This document shows, piece after piece, positions 17,324-25,197 of a stretch of 64,000 nt of DNA. This DNA is from M3007 sp964589365 (GTDB lineage Bacteria; Bacteroidota; Bacteroidia; Chitinophagales; Saprospiraceae), in NCBI GenBank assembly GCA_964589365.1, contig CAZPTQ010000002.1, positions 1 through 64,000 of the forward strand. Reading direction: 5' to 3'. The notes under the pieces are model-generated. The model saw only the letters and a list, made by a program, of their open reading frames with translations. It searched no databases and had not been told where the DNA came from. A program made the position numbers and the translations under genes. Positions within the stretch are counted from its first letter, which is position 1. Every line of letters starts with the position of its first letter.

Positions 17324-18229
17324 TTACGCTGTCTGCATCAGTGCGAGTTTCACCAAAAGCAATATCGGGGCAATTTCGACGGTGCAAAAGTACAACAAAA
17401 AGTGAAATGGGCTTTGCGATAAAAATTTAAGGCCAATCGCGCTTGCCCGCAGGCTACGGTATGCATAAAAAATGGCCACCAAACCCAGCATCCAGGACAC
17501 CAGAAGCAGCTGCTGGCCGCCAGTTTCAGCTGAAAAAGCGATAAAAAGATTGAACGGAACGAGAAACAAGCCCAACACGCAGTTGAAGATGATGATCAAA
17601 AAATTGTACTTACGGACTTCTGCATCAAGTGGAAATAGTGCGCGTACGATTCCAAGCATCAAATGTTTGGAAAGGAAAGCAACTACAGCACCGCCCAAAC
17701 AAATGAGCAAAAACCAAATGTTGTTGAAATCCTCTTTCTGAAAAACACGGGTAACTAGAAATACAAAAATGCCTGCGTTGAACAGGAAATTGACATAAAG
17801 CAGATAGTAAGGGGTCGTGCCCACAAAACCAGAAGCCTCGCGCTGCGCTACCGAAAACCCGTTGTCGTGCAGAAAGCCCGCCCATGCTTTGCCAACGGCA
17901 TTTCGGTTGGAAGCCACAGAAAAGGTAAGAAAAGCAAAGGCGGTCAGCAAAAGAACAGCCATTATACTCCCTGAAAGCCCACCGCCGCGGGGCAGCACCG
18001 AAAAGGGCTTGAAAGTTTCTGTCTTGTTTTCGGCCAATGATTCTGTTGCGACGGGGGCACGGTGTGGTACCACATCAAAAGGGTTGGCTGGTGGGAGGGA
18101 AATTCCATTGGCGGCAAGCACTTCTTTTGGCAGGCGATGCAGTAGTTCAAATGGATTGGCAGCATTTTGCCCTTGCGCTGCCGCACAAAAGCCCATTAAT
18201 ACCAGCACAAAAAACTTCTGATGAAACAT
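17324..18229 (-). CDS. DUF4271 family membrane protein
   Basis: This protein has 301 residues with a cleavable-type signal (FFVLVLMGFCAAAQGQ) and a short periplasmic region. About seven hydrophobic helices follow (for example IMAVLLLTAFAFLTFSVA, FNAGIFVFLVTRVF, IWFLLICLGGAVVAFL). The pattern and the position just upstream of hemD identify DUF4271, a family of unknown function limited to Bacteroidota. There are no recognisable catalytic residues. A -7 type box overlaps the start region (18234-18241). Confidence 0.75.
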   Translation of the reverse strand: MFHQKFFVLVLMGFCAAAQGQNAANPFELLHRLPKEVLAANGISLPPANPFDVVPHRAPVATESLAENKTETFKPFSVLPRGGGLSGSIMAVLLLTAFAFLTFSVASNRNAVGKAWAGFLHDNGFSVAQREASGFVGTTPYYLLYVNFLFNAGIFVFLVTRVFQKEDFNNIWFLLICLGGAVVAFLSKHLMLGIVRALFPLDAEVRKYNFLIIIFNCVLGLFLVPFNLFIAFSAETGGQQLLLVSWMLGLVAIFYAYRSLRASAIGLKFLSQSPFHFLLYFCTVEIAPILLLVKLALMQTA

Positions 18230-18233
18230 GGCG

Positions 18234-18241
18234 CAAAGTTA
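18234..18241 (-). promoter_or_regulatory. Candidate -7 box very close to the DUF4271 start
   Basis: On the minus strand the bases read TAACTTTG, a full match to TAnnTTTG, ending 5 bases before the ATG at 18229. If used, the mRNA would have almost no leader. No good -33 element is seen. Confidence 0.3.
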
Positions 18242-18299
18242 CACGAATGATTTTTGAAAAAAATTCAAACCCTGTTTTCCCATTTGATAAAAGTGCGCG

Positions 18300-18307
18300 T
18301 ATCTTTG
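18300..18307 (+). promoter_or_regulatory. Candidate -7 box for tRNA-Phe
   Basis: TATCTTTG fits TAnnTTTG and ends 21 bases before the tRNA 5' end. The nearest TTG (18284-18286) is only 13 bases upstream, so the -33 part is unclear. Confidence 0.45.
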
Positions 18308-18328
18308 CGTCCGCTTTTCAGCAGGTTC

Positions 18329-18404
18329 GGTGTCTTAGCTCAGCTGGTAGAGCAATGGACTGAAAATCCATGTGTCCCCGGTTCGATTCCGGGAGATACC
18401 ACCA
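18329..18404 (+). tRNA. tRNA-Phe (GAA)
   Basis: This gene folds as a 76-base cloverleaf. The acceptor stem GGTGTCT pairs with AGATACC (one G-T pair). D arm has AGCTCAGCTGGTAGAGC, anticodon loop CTGAAAA between ATGGA and TCCAT gives GAA, and the T arm contains GGTTCGATTCC. The discriminator A and CCA are encoded. A terminator hairpin follows directly. Confidence 0.97.
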
Positions 18405-18405
18405 G

Positions 18406-18443
18406 AAATCCCGGAGATCGCAAGATTCCGGGATTTTGTTTTT
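18406..18443 (+). terminator. Terminator of tRNA-Phe
   Basis: AAATCCCGG (18406-18414) pairs with CCGGGATTT (18428-18436) and is followed by a T-rich run, directly after the encoded CCA. Confidence 0.8.
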
Positions 18444-18444
18444 T

Positions 18445-18545
18445 GTGTGGATTTGGGGATGTTGGGGATTTGGGGATTTTTTTTGGTCAAGCTTGGTTGC
18501 TCGAATAACCAAATACTCAAATAACCTAATCACCCAATACTCGAA
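18445..18545. repeat. Low-complexity GGATTTGGGG / CCAAATA repeat region
   Basis: Short G-rich units (GGATTTGGGGAT) repeat on the left and CCAAATAC/CCCAATAC units on the right. The segment 18488-18514 (CAAGCTTGG ... CTCGAATAACCAAAT) recurs with few changes at 25156-25182, so this is a dispersed repeat family. Confidence 0.6.
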
Positions 18546-18556
18546 CAAACAACACC

Positions 18557-19624
18557 ATGTCCGAAGATATCGTCATCCGAATTTTACTTTTACCCTTAGC
18601 CCTGCTATATGGGCTTGGTGTGGGGTTTCGCAACCTTATGTATCGTGTGGGCATTTTGCGGAGTGTTCGGTTCGACTTGCCCGTTATTTCGGTGGGCAAC
18701 CTTTCGATGGGAGGCGCAGGAAAATCGCCCCATATCGAATACCTGATCCGATGGCTCGACGATTTTCTGGAAGTAGGGGTACTGAGTCGCGGTTATGGCC
18801 GTAACACCTCCGGATACCGTCCAGTGACAACGATTGACACCGCAGAAATGGTTGGCGATGAGCCGTTACAGTTCAAACGAAAATTTCCCAATGTTCCGAT
18901 CTGCGTGAGCGAAAGTCGGGCCCTGGGCGTGCCCGAATTGGTAAAAAGAAATCCCGAAATCCAATGCGTCTTGCTCGACGACGCCTTTCAACATTTGGCC
19001 GTCACGCCAGTACTGAACATCCTCCTCACCGAATTTGCGCACCCTTTCACCCGCGATTGGCTGCTGCCTTCGGGGCGGTTGCGGGAAGGTCGTTACAATT
19101 ACCGCCGCGCCGATATTATCATCGTGACCAAATGCCCGCCAGATTTCTCCGTGTTGCAGCGACAGAAATTGGTGCAGGAAATTGACCCTTTCCCTCGTCA
19201 ACACGTTTTCTTTTCCCGTTACCGATACGGGATACCCTACGATCTACTCCGCCCTGATCTGCTCCGCCCGCTGGACCTGAATACCGATGTGCTGCTTGTA
19301 AGCGCCATTGCCAATACCGACTACCTGTTGAAGCACTTGGCCGTTTCTGTAAAATCCGCGCAAACACTCGAATTTGAAGATCACCACTTTTTTAAAGAAG
19401 ACGAACTCTTGGATATGGTGCGCCGATTTGAGCGTTTGCCAGGGCGCAATAAAATTATCCTCACGACTGAAAAAGATGCGATGCGGCTCGAATTGCATCA
19501 GGATTTTTTCTGGAAAAATGAACTGCCTGTTTTTGTGCTGCCCGTAGCGGTCGAATTCTGCGATGACGACGAACAGGCATTTCAGGAGGAGGTGAAGCGG
19601 GTTTTGCTGGACTTTAAAAGTTAG
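18557..19624 (+). CDS. lpxK: Tetraacyldisaccharide 4'-kinase LpxK
   Basis: LpxK phosphorylates the 4' position of the lipid A precursor, using ATP, at the inner face of the cytoplasmic membrane. The protein has 355 residues. An N-terminal hydrophobic segment (LLLPLALLYGLGV) leads to the P-loop GNLSMGGAGKSPHIEYL (about residues 47-63; the family usually has GGTGKTP). VLSRGYGR and the LLDDAFQHL motif (usually DDGFQH) follow, and then TTEKDAMRL near residue 310. All expected blocks are present. It shares its last four bases with the end of the convergent murQ gene. Confidence 0.93.
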   Translation: MSEDIVIRILLLPLALLYGLGVGFRNLMYRVGILRSVRFDLPVISVGNLSMGGAGKSPHIEYLIRWLDDFLEVGVLSRGYGRNTSGYRPVTTIDTAEMVGDEPLQFKRKFPNVPICVSESRALGVPELVKRNPEIQCVLLDDAFQHLAVTPVLNILLTEFAHPFTRDWLLPSGRLREGRYNYRRADIIIVTKCPPDFSVLQRQKLVQEIDPFPRQHVFFSRYRYGIPYDLLRPDLLRPLDLNTDVLLVSAIANTDYLLKHLAVSVKSAQTLEFEDHHFFKEDELLDMVRRFERLPGRNKIILTTEKDAMRLELHQDFFWKNELPVFVLPVAVEFCDDDEQAFQEEVKRVLLDFKS

Positions 19625-20433
19625 GCTCCCCCATACGCCCTCAAAGCGCCCCGCACACTCCCAAATCGCAACAACAATTGTTTCGCGGCCTCGTATTCCA
19701 GCCCGGTAGCCTGCATCACCATTTTCGCGCCACGGTCCACCAACTTGTTGTTGCTCAGTTGCATATCTACCATTTTGTTGTCTTGCACTCGTCCGAGTTG
19801 AATCATAACGGCGGTGGAAATCATATTCAAAATCAGCTTTTGCGCCGTGCCGGCTTTCATACGGCTGCTTCCGGTCAGGAATTCTGGCCCAACTACCGCA
19901 AGGATCGGAAAATCTGCCTCGGCCAACAAGGGCGCACCGGGATTGCAGGTAATGCACCCGGTGGCGATGCCCCGCTCGCGGCAAATACGGAGACCATGTA
20001 CCACATAAGGCGTGGTACCCGATGCTGCGATCCCGATTACTGTGTCAAGCGAATCCAATTGCCAGACGTTCAGGTCAGACCAGGCTTGTGTTTCGCTGTC
20101 TTCGGCGTTTTCCACGGGGTGGCGGATGGCACGGTCACCACCTGCAATGATGCCGATTACCCATTCCGGCGGAGCGCCAAACGTGGGCGGGATTTCAGAA
20201 GCGTCTACCACACCGAGCCTGCCGCTGGTGCCCGCGCCAATGTAAAACAGCCTTCCCCCCTCTCGCATTTTGGGCACGATGGAGTGCACCAATGCTTCAA
20301 TTTGTGGGATGGCTTTTTCAACTGCCAACGGCACAGTCTGGTCTTCAGCGTTTATGTTGACGAGCAAGTCCCGTACGCTCATTTTTTCCAAATGGCGGTA
20401 CTTGGAAGAAGATTCGGTGATTTTTTCCATCAA
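19621..20433 (-). CDS. murQ: N-acetylmuramic acid 6-phosphate etherase MurQ
   Basis: MurQ cleaves the lactyl ether of MurNAc-6-phosphate, feeding recycled cell-wall sugar into GlcNAc-6-phosphate. The 270-residue protein has a SIS domain with GRLFYIGAGTSGRLGVVDASEIPPTFG (shown as FYIGAGTSGRLGV), then AGGDRAIRHPVENAEDS, IGIAASGTTPYV and LTGSSRMKAGTAQK; the last is the strongest MurQ mark. The start could be 20433 or 20430 (MMEK). The stop overlaps the lpxK stop by four bases on the opposite strand. No MurP or AnmK partner is in the window. Confidence 0.95.
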   Translation of the reverse strand: MMEKITESSSKYRHLEKMSVRDLLVNINAEDQTVPLAVEKAIPQIEALVHSIVPKMREGGRLFYIGAGTSGRLGVVDASEIPPTFGAPPEWVIGIIAGGDRAIRHPVENAEDSETQAWSDLNVWQLDSLDTVIGIAASGTTPYVVHGLRICRERGIATGCITCNPGAPLLAEADFPILAVVGPEFLTGSSRMKAGTAQKLILNMISTAVMIQLGRVQDNKMVDMQLSNNKLVDRGAKMVMQATGLEYEAAKQLLLRFGSVRGALRAYGGA

Positions 20434-20578
20434 AATTTAAGGTTTATTCAAACTTGTTCGACAACCATTTGAGAATTTAACAAATATTCCGAAAGCCATA
20501 ACAGGTTTTAAGTGAACTGGATATGCGGACTCCTGCACCTTGATGCAAGGTTTAGAAAACAGTCAAAAACGAAAGATT

Positions 20579-21276
20579 ATGAACACCACGGTCCGAATCC
20601 TCGCCCCACTTTTTTTGTTGGCATTTTTGCTGACTGCTTGCCACACCGCTCAAAAGTATGTTGAAAGCGGTGACTATGACAGCGCAATTGACCTTTGTGT
20701 CCGCAAATTAAAAGGCAAATCAAAAAAGAAACTGGAGTATGTGCAAGGCTTGGAACTTGCCTTCCGAAAAGCCCAAGCCCGCGACATTGGCTACGATCGA
20801 ACAACTCAAGGCCGAGAACCGCCCAGAACGCTGGGAGCGCGTACACAAAATCCATCTGGACATTCGCAGCCGTCAAAACAAAGTGGCACCGCTCACCCCG
20901 CTGGTGGCCAAAAACAGCTATCGGGCCCAGTTCCAGTTTGTGGAAATTGCCGCCATGGAGCGCCAGAGCCGCGAAAAGGCTGCTGGCATTTGATAAAAGG
21001 GGGTTGGACAGCGAATGGCGGGAATTTTCTTTTGAAGAAAAACACGGCTTACACTATGATTACAAGGCTGTTTACAACGTCCGCGATATTGACATCTGTC
21101 CCGAACGCGTACAGGAGCGGTCCTACATAGATGAAAAAAAGATTCAGGACGGTTGGGATTATGTGCTGGATAGGCGCGGCAATGTGATGCAGGACGAAGA
21201 TATGTTGGTACAAGCCGCAGAGCGCCTGAAACCGAATGTGAAAGAAGAACTCCGCCGGAGTAGAGCGATTCTTTGA
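20579..21276 (+). pseudogene. Decayed lipoprotein gene (one frameshift, at least one internal deletion)
   Basis: The start is good: ATG at 20579 and a signal with lipobox (FLLAFLLTACHTAQKYVESG). After KAQARD the frame breaks near 20786, where one extra base moves the reading frame to LATIEQLKAENRPERWERVH. That piece ends at EKAAG (stop near 20990). A third frame resumes with LAFDKRGLDSEWREFSFEEK, NVRDIDICPERVQERSY, GWDYVLDRRGNVM and then, abruptly, DEDMLVQAAERLKPNVKEEL before the stop at 21276. The three pieces read as one protein in order. At least one internal section appears to be missing near 20990, and probably another near 21190. I do not recognise a named family. Confidence 0.7.
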
Positions 21277-21426
21277 AAAAGCTACCAAACAAAATTTGAC
21301 AGAGACGACAATTGATTCACTTTTGAGACACCGCCATTTTATAGGCCGCCCAACACTTTTCGAGCTTCGTAAGAAAATGTTACGCGGCCTATATTTTTTG
21401 CCGATTTTTGCGCAAAATTTTTCTCC

Positions 21427-22584
21427 ATGCAAATTCGCCGACTACTGCCATTTTTTGTCTTTTTACTATTGTCCAAAATTGTTTCTGCCCAAATTGACTA
21501 CCCTGAAGACGCTTTCCGCGAATTGCGTCGTGGGCTGGAAGGAACCTGGTTTATGCCAACCGACCGAGGCGACCGCCTTGAAATCTGGTGGCAAGAAGAT
21601 GACCAAACCCTGGCAGGGAAAAATATACGTATTAAGCCTGAAAACGGTGACACGGTATTGCTCGAGCGTTTGCGCATAGAGTGGCGCGATACCACCATCA
21701 CCTACATCGCAATTGCTCGCAATCAAAACAGCAACAAGCCTGTTGCATTTCGCCTCACCGAAATTGACGAAGAGGGCTTTTTCGTTTTCAGCAATCCTGA
21801 ACACGACGACCCTCAAACAATTCGCTACCTACTGCTAGGCAACCGCGAAATGCAGGTGGAAACCATCGGCAAGCGCAATGGCCGGGAGGTGAAACAAGAG
21901 TTTGTGTTCGAGCGAGAATTCACCCCAGGAGCCGTGGAATTTCGAGTGCGTGGTGGTATAAACGCCAGCAACCTTCGTAGATCAGGTAGCCTGATACCGC
22001 TTGACACACCCCCCAAATTCGGTTGGAAACCTGGCTGGGAGTTTGGAATGCAAGCTCGATTTAAAGGTCGCGGGGGATTCATAAGCATGAATGCGGAAAT
22101 CAGCGTAATGGGTCGCCGTGCTTCTGCTCAGTCTGCTTTTTCCGTTGATGTAGACACGATGCCCTACTTTGTTGATTATAAACGCGACTTGACTTATAAT
22201 TCTATTTGGCTTATGGCCTCCATAATGCCCGAGCTCACTTTCCGTCGCGACGGCCGTCTTTCTATAATGGCAGGGCCTTATTATGCCCGGCTAGTGGGCC
22301 TGACTGGTAATGGCTTACAAGAACCTGCAGAGCAAGATAAGCTTTTCAAGGTCAACAATGACTTTAAAAAGAACGATTTTGGCCTAAACTTAGGGTTTCA
22401 ATACAAACTCAATTTTGGTAAAAAGGACCTCGGCGGTATCCTAGGCGTTCGGGCAACATACGGCTTATCCAACATTGACAACCTTTATTCCCGTGATTGC
22501 AATGACAACCCTACTCTATGCAATGGACAGGTTTCGTTTATGGGTGCATCGCTTTATTACAGCGTGAATCTTTTAAAGTTGTGA
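21427..22584 (+). CDS. Two-domain envelope protein: lipocalin-like (DUF6265-type) plus beta-barrel
   Basis: This 385-residue protein has a signal peptide ending SKIVSAQ. Residues about 35-165 hold a GTWFMPTDRGDRLEIWWQ start followed by LAGKNIRI, the pattern of DUF6265 or lipocalin-like domains, where W and the acidic E/W positions recur. Residues about 170-385 look like an outer-membrane beta-barrel: RVRGGINASNL, alternating strands with aromatic ends (FGMQARFKGRGGF, LSIMAGPYYARLV, LNLGFQYKLNFG) and a final SLYYSVNLLKL. The two domains are normally separate, so this may tie a surface barrel to a periplasmic lipocalin-like cap. Function unknown. Confidence 0.6.
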   Translation: MQIRRLLPFFVFLLLSKIVSAQIDYPEDAFRELRRGLEGTWFMPTDRGDRLEIWWQEDDQTLAGKNIRIKPENGDTVLLERLRIEWRDTTITYIAIARNQNSNKPVAFRLTEIDEEGFFVFSNPEHDDPQTIRYLLLGNREMQVETIGKRNGREVKQEFVFEREFTPGAVEFRVRGGINASNLRRSGSLIPLDTPPKFGWKPGWEFGMQARFKGRGGFISMNAEISVMGRRASAQSAFSVDVDTMPYFVDYKRDLTYNSIWLMASIMPELTFRRDGRLSIMAGPYYARLVGLTGNGLQEPAEQDKLFKVNNDFKKNDFGLNLGFQYKLNFGKKDLGGILGVRATYGLSNIDNLYSRDCNDNPTLCNGQVSFMGASLYYSVNLLKL

Positions 22585-22593
22585 TTGTTTATC

Positions 22594-22633
22594 GGTGATT
22601 TGGTGATGCGTATATGCAAATCACCAAATCACC
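22594..22633. terminator. Hairpin between the envelope protein and RNase H
   Basis: GGTGATTTGGTGA (22594-22606) pairs perfectly with TCACCAAATCACC (22621-22633); the right side carries an extra tandem AATCACC unit. No long T-run follows, so it could equally be a small repeat. Confidence 0.45.
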
Positions 22634-22646
22634 AAATCACCACCGC

Positions 22647-23276
22647 ATGGCAAAGCAAAAATTCTACGTAGTGTGGGCAGGCCATAAGCCAGGGGTATAT
22701 GCTTCATGGGATGAGTGCAAACGTCAAGTGGACGGCGTGGCTGGGGCGAAATACAAGAGTTTCGAGCACCGATCCGAAGCCGATGCAGCCTTCAAGAGCA
22801 ACTACTGGAAGTTTATAAAAAAGGTCGATGGACCGCCCAAAACTGCCGCTACGCTTTCCAAATCAGCCATTATTCGGGAAAGCGTGGCAGTAGACGCAGC
22901 CTGCGCTGGAAACCCCGGCGACATGGAATACCGGGGCGTTTGGACAGCAGATAGCCGCGAATTGTTCCACATAGGCCCGCTCAAAGACGGTACCAACAAC
23001 ATCGGCGAATTTCTCGCCATCGTGCACGCACTTGCCATGCTGAAGCAACAGGACAAACCAGGTATGCCGATTTATTCCGACTCCAAAACTGCCCAAGCTT
23101 GGGTCAAAAAAGGAAAGTGCAACACCAAGCTCGAAGCAACCAATCGCAATGGCAAAATCTTCGAGATGATCCAACGAGCCGAAAACTGGCTGGCAGCAAA
23201 CAAAATCACGAACCCGATCCTGAAGTGGGAGACGGAGGCTTGGGGTGAAATCCCGGCTGATTTTGGGCGGAAGTGA
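22647..23276 (+). CDS. rnhA: Ribonuclease H with N-terminal viroplasmin (hybrid-binding) domain
   Basis: This protein has 209 residues. The first 50 (KFYVVWAGHKPGVYASWDEC, then KSFEHRSEADAAF) form the caulimovirus viroplasmin-type domain that binds RNA/DNA hybrids, as in eukaryotic RNase H1. The catalytic domain runs from about residue 75: VAVDAACAGNPG (first Asp), NNIGEFLAIVHAL (Glu), PIYSDSKTAQAWV (Asp), and the C-terminal WGEIPADFGRK. It removes RNA from hybrids such as primers and R-loops. The start at 22647 excludes an upstream stretch encoded by the low-complexity hairpin repeat. The symbol is a family-level assignment. Confidence 0.87.
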   Translation: MAKQKFYVVWAGHKPGVYASWDECKRQVDGVAGAKYKSFEHRSEADAAFKSNYWKFIKKVDGPPKTAATLSKSAIIRESVAVDAACAGNPGDMEYRGVWTADSRELFHIGPLKDGTNNIGEFLAIVHALAMLKQQDKPGMPIYSDSKTAQAWVKKGKCNTKLEATNRNGKIFEMIQRAENWLAANKITNPILKWETEAWGEIPADFGRK

Positions 23277-23342
23277 ATTGAAATTACCCATCTATTCAGG
23301 CTTGCGAAGGTCTTACGACCCCGCAGTTTAAATTACCCATCT

Positions 23343-25070
23343 ATGAAGCATCTATTTACCCTTTCCTTTTTTTACCTTTTTGTCAGCTCCTGCTCCCAAT
23401 CACCCAATACCCCAATATCCCAATATCCCAATATCATCTTTATCAACGGCAATTTTTTTACCGCTGATTCTCTGAATCCTAAGGCCACGGCTGTTGCCAT
23501 TGTTGGCGATCGCATTTTGGCCGTAGGGAATGATGCTGATCTCAAAAAATTGGCAGGGAAAGAGACGCAAATCATTGACTTGCAAGGTGCTTTTGCGATG
23601 CCCGGGTTTATTGAGGGTCACGGGCATTTCAATGGGTTGGGGGCAAGTCTTCAAAATCTCAATCTCATCAATACCAAAAGTTGGGCAGAGATAACGGGCT
23701 TGGTGGCCGAAAAAACGAAGTCTGCCAAACCCGGCGAATGGATTGAAGGTCGGGGCTGGCACCAGGAAAAATGGTCCGAATCTCCGGGAGCGAATGTGAA
23801 CGGTTACCCATATAATACCGATCTCAGCGCCGTTTCGCCAAATAATCCAGTAATCTTGTACCATGCCAGTGGTCACGGGCTTGTTGCCAATTCAAAAGCC
23901 ATCGAGCTGGCAGGCATTTCCAACGAAACTTCTGACCCCATAGGTGGGCGTATCGTTCGAGATGCGCGCGGCAAAATCACAGGGGTTTTTGAAGAAAATG
24001 CAATGGGTTTGATAGAAAAACCTTTCAATACCTGGAACAACCTTCGCTCAGAAGCCGAGAAAACTGCGGCTTTTGAAAAATCCACCAAACTCGCTGCTGC
24101 TGAATGCCTCGCAAAAGGAATCACCTCATTTCAAGATGCCGGCAGCAGTTTTTGGGAAATTTCCCAATATCGCCGCTTGGCCGAAGTGGGTCAACTCCCA
24201 CTACGCCTCTGGGTAATGGCCAGTCAGCCTACCGCCCACGATATTCCGAAACTGGCCGATTATCCGCAAATTGGGCTTGGAAATCAGTACTTTACTTGCC
24301 GCGCAGTCAAATGCTACTTTGATGGGGCACTTGGCTCATACGGTGCTTGGCTGCTTGCACCATACGACGACAAACCAGGGTTCGTGGGGCAAAACACCAC
24401 GCCGCTAGATACCATCGCGAATATGGCCAAAGCCTGTCACCAATACGGCCTCCAACTCTGTGTTCACGCTATTGGCGACCGGGCCAACCGGGAGATTTTG
24501 AATGTGGTTGAAAGTGAACTGGGGGCAAAAAATGAGCGACGTTGGCGGATCGAGCACTCCCAACACATTGACCCACAGGATATTCCGCGCTTCGCTCAGC
24601 TCGGCGTTGTCGCATCCATGCAGGCCATCCATTGCACCAGCGATGCCCCCTTCGTGGTAAAACGCCTCGGTACGGAACGCGCCCGTACAGGTGCCTATGC
24701 CTGGCGAAGCCTGCTCGACAGCGGCGCGCACTTAGCCAACGGCACGGATGCCCCCGTAGAAGATGTAGATCCGCTGCCCTGCCTTTATGCTTCCGTGACG
24801 AGAATGCCGACCACCCCCCTTCCTTATGGAGGGGGCCAGGGGGAGGCTTTTTTTCCGGAACAAAAAATGACCCGGGAAGAAGCCCTGTTTTCCTACACGA
24901 TATGGAATGCATGGGCGGCTTTTGAAGAAAAAGAAAAAGGCTCGCTCACGCCGGGAAAATTGGCTGATATCGTGGTGCTATCTAAAGACCTCTTGCGGTG
25001 TACGCCGGAGGAAATATTGCAGGCGAAGGTGTTGAAGACTGTGGTAGGGGGGAAAGTGGTCTTTGAGTAA
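23343..25070 (+). CDS. YtcJ-like metal-dependent amidohydrolase, lipoprotein
   Basis: This protein has 575 residues, with a lipobox signal (FYLFVSSC), so it is exported and probably lipid-anchored. The amidohydrolase barrel is marked by AMPGFIEGHGHFNG (metal-binding HxH), VKCYFDGALGS, QLCVHAIGDRANRE, WRIEHSQHIDP and NGTDAPVEDVDPL. It belongs to the amidohydrolase_3 (YtcJ) branch, whose substrates are mostly unknown. Two repeats lie inside the gene: a CCCAATA tandem (23398-23437) directly after the lipidated Cys, coding for SPNTPISQYPN, and a G-rich palindrome (24814-24846) coding for TTPLPYGGGQGEA in a surface position before the final helices. Both keep the frame. Confidence 0.83.
   Translation: MKHLFTLSFFYLFVSSCSQSPNTPISQYPNIIFINGNFFTADSLNPKATAVAIVGDRILAVGNDADLKKLAGKETQIIDLQGAFAMPGFIEGHGHFNGLGASLQNLNLINTKSWAEITGLVAEKTKSAKPGEWIEGRGWHQEKWSESPGANVNGYPYNTDLSAVSPNNPVILYHASGHGLVANSKAIELAGISNETSDPIGGRIVRDARGKITGVFEENAMGLIEKPFNTWNNLRSEAEKTAAFEKSTKLAAAECLAKGITSFQDAGSSFWEISQYRRLAEVGQLPLRLWVMASQPTAHDIPKLADYPQIGLGNQYFTCRAVKCYFDGALGSYGAWLLAPYDDKPGFVGQNTTPLDTIANMAKACHQYGLQLCVHAIGDRANREILNVVESELGAKNERRWRIEHSQHIDPQDIPRFAQLGVVASMQAIHCTSDAPFVVKRLGTERARTGAYAWRSLLDSGAHLANGTDAPVEDVDPLPCLYASVTRMPTTPLPYGGGQGEAFFPEQKMTREEALFSYTIWNAWAAFEEKEKGSLTPGKLADIVVLSKDLLRCTPEEILQAKVLKTVVGGKVVFE
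23398..23437. repeat. CCCAATA tandem repeat inside the amidohydrolase gene
   Basis: Units of CAATCACCC, AATACCCC and then three CAATATCC-type steps lie in the linker after the lipobox Cys. The unit is the same as in the intergenic runs at 18445-18545 and 25072-25188. Confidence 0.65.
24814..24846. repeat. G/C-rich palindrome inside the amidohydrolase gene
   Basis: CCCCCTTCC pairs with GGAGGGGG (24828-24835) with one bulged base around TTAT, followed by CCAGGGGGAGG. It is the second copy of the element also present in mnmA and in the S9 peptidase gene, read in the same frame. Confidence 0.72.
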
Positions 25071-25071
25071 G

Positions 25072-25188
25072 TTGGGGATTTGGTTATTTGGTGAATTGGT
25101 TATTTGGGGCACTCAAGCTTGATATTGGTATTGTCGAAGTGGAGATGAGAAATGCCAAGCTTGGCCACTCGAATAACCAAATCCCCAA
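25072..25188. repeat. Inverted repeat between convergent genes
   Basis: Arms 25072-25088 (TTGGGGATTTGGTTATT) and 25172-25188 are perfect 17-base inverted copies about 80 bases apart. The inner part contains CAAGCTTG twice and shares 25156-25182 with 18488-18514. It lies between the ends of the amidohydrolase and DUF1015 genes. Confidence 0.7.
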
Positions 25189-25197
25189 TTCACCAAC

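Noticed and set aside
18329..18404. tRNA-Phe as an integration site of a mobile island
   Set aside because: No integrase or duplicated tRNA 3' end is seen on either side, and the flanks are housekeeping genes.
18445..18545. Possible CRISPR-like array
   Set aside because: The repeats are short, irregular and lack unique spacers of constant length.
19244..19984. 246-residue minus-strand open frame
   Set aside because: It runs antisense to lpxK and in a wrong frame of murQ; the known enzymes explain both regions.
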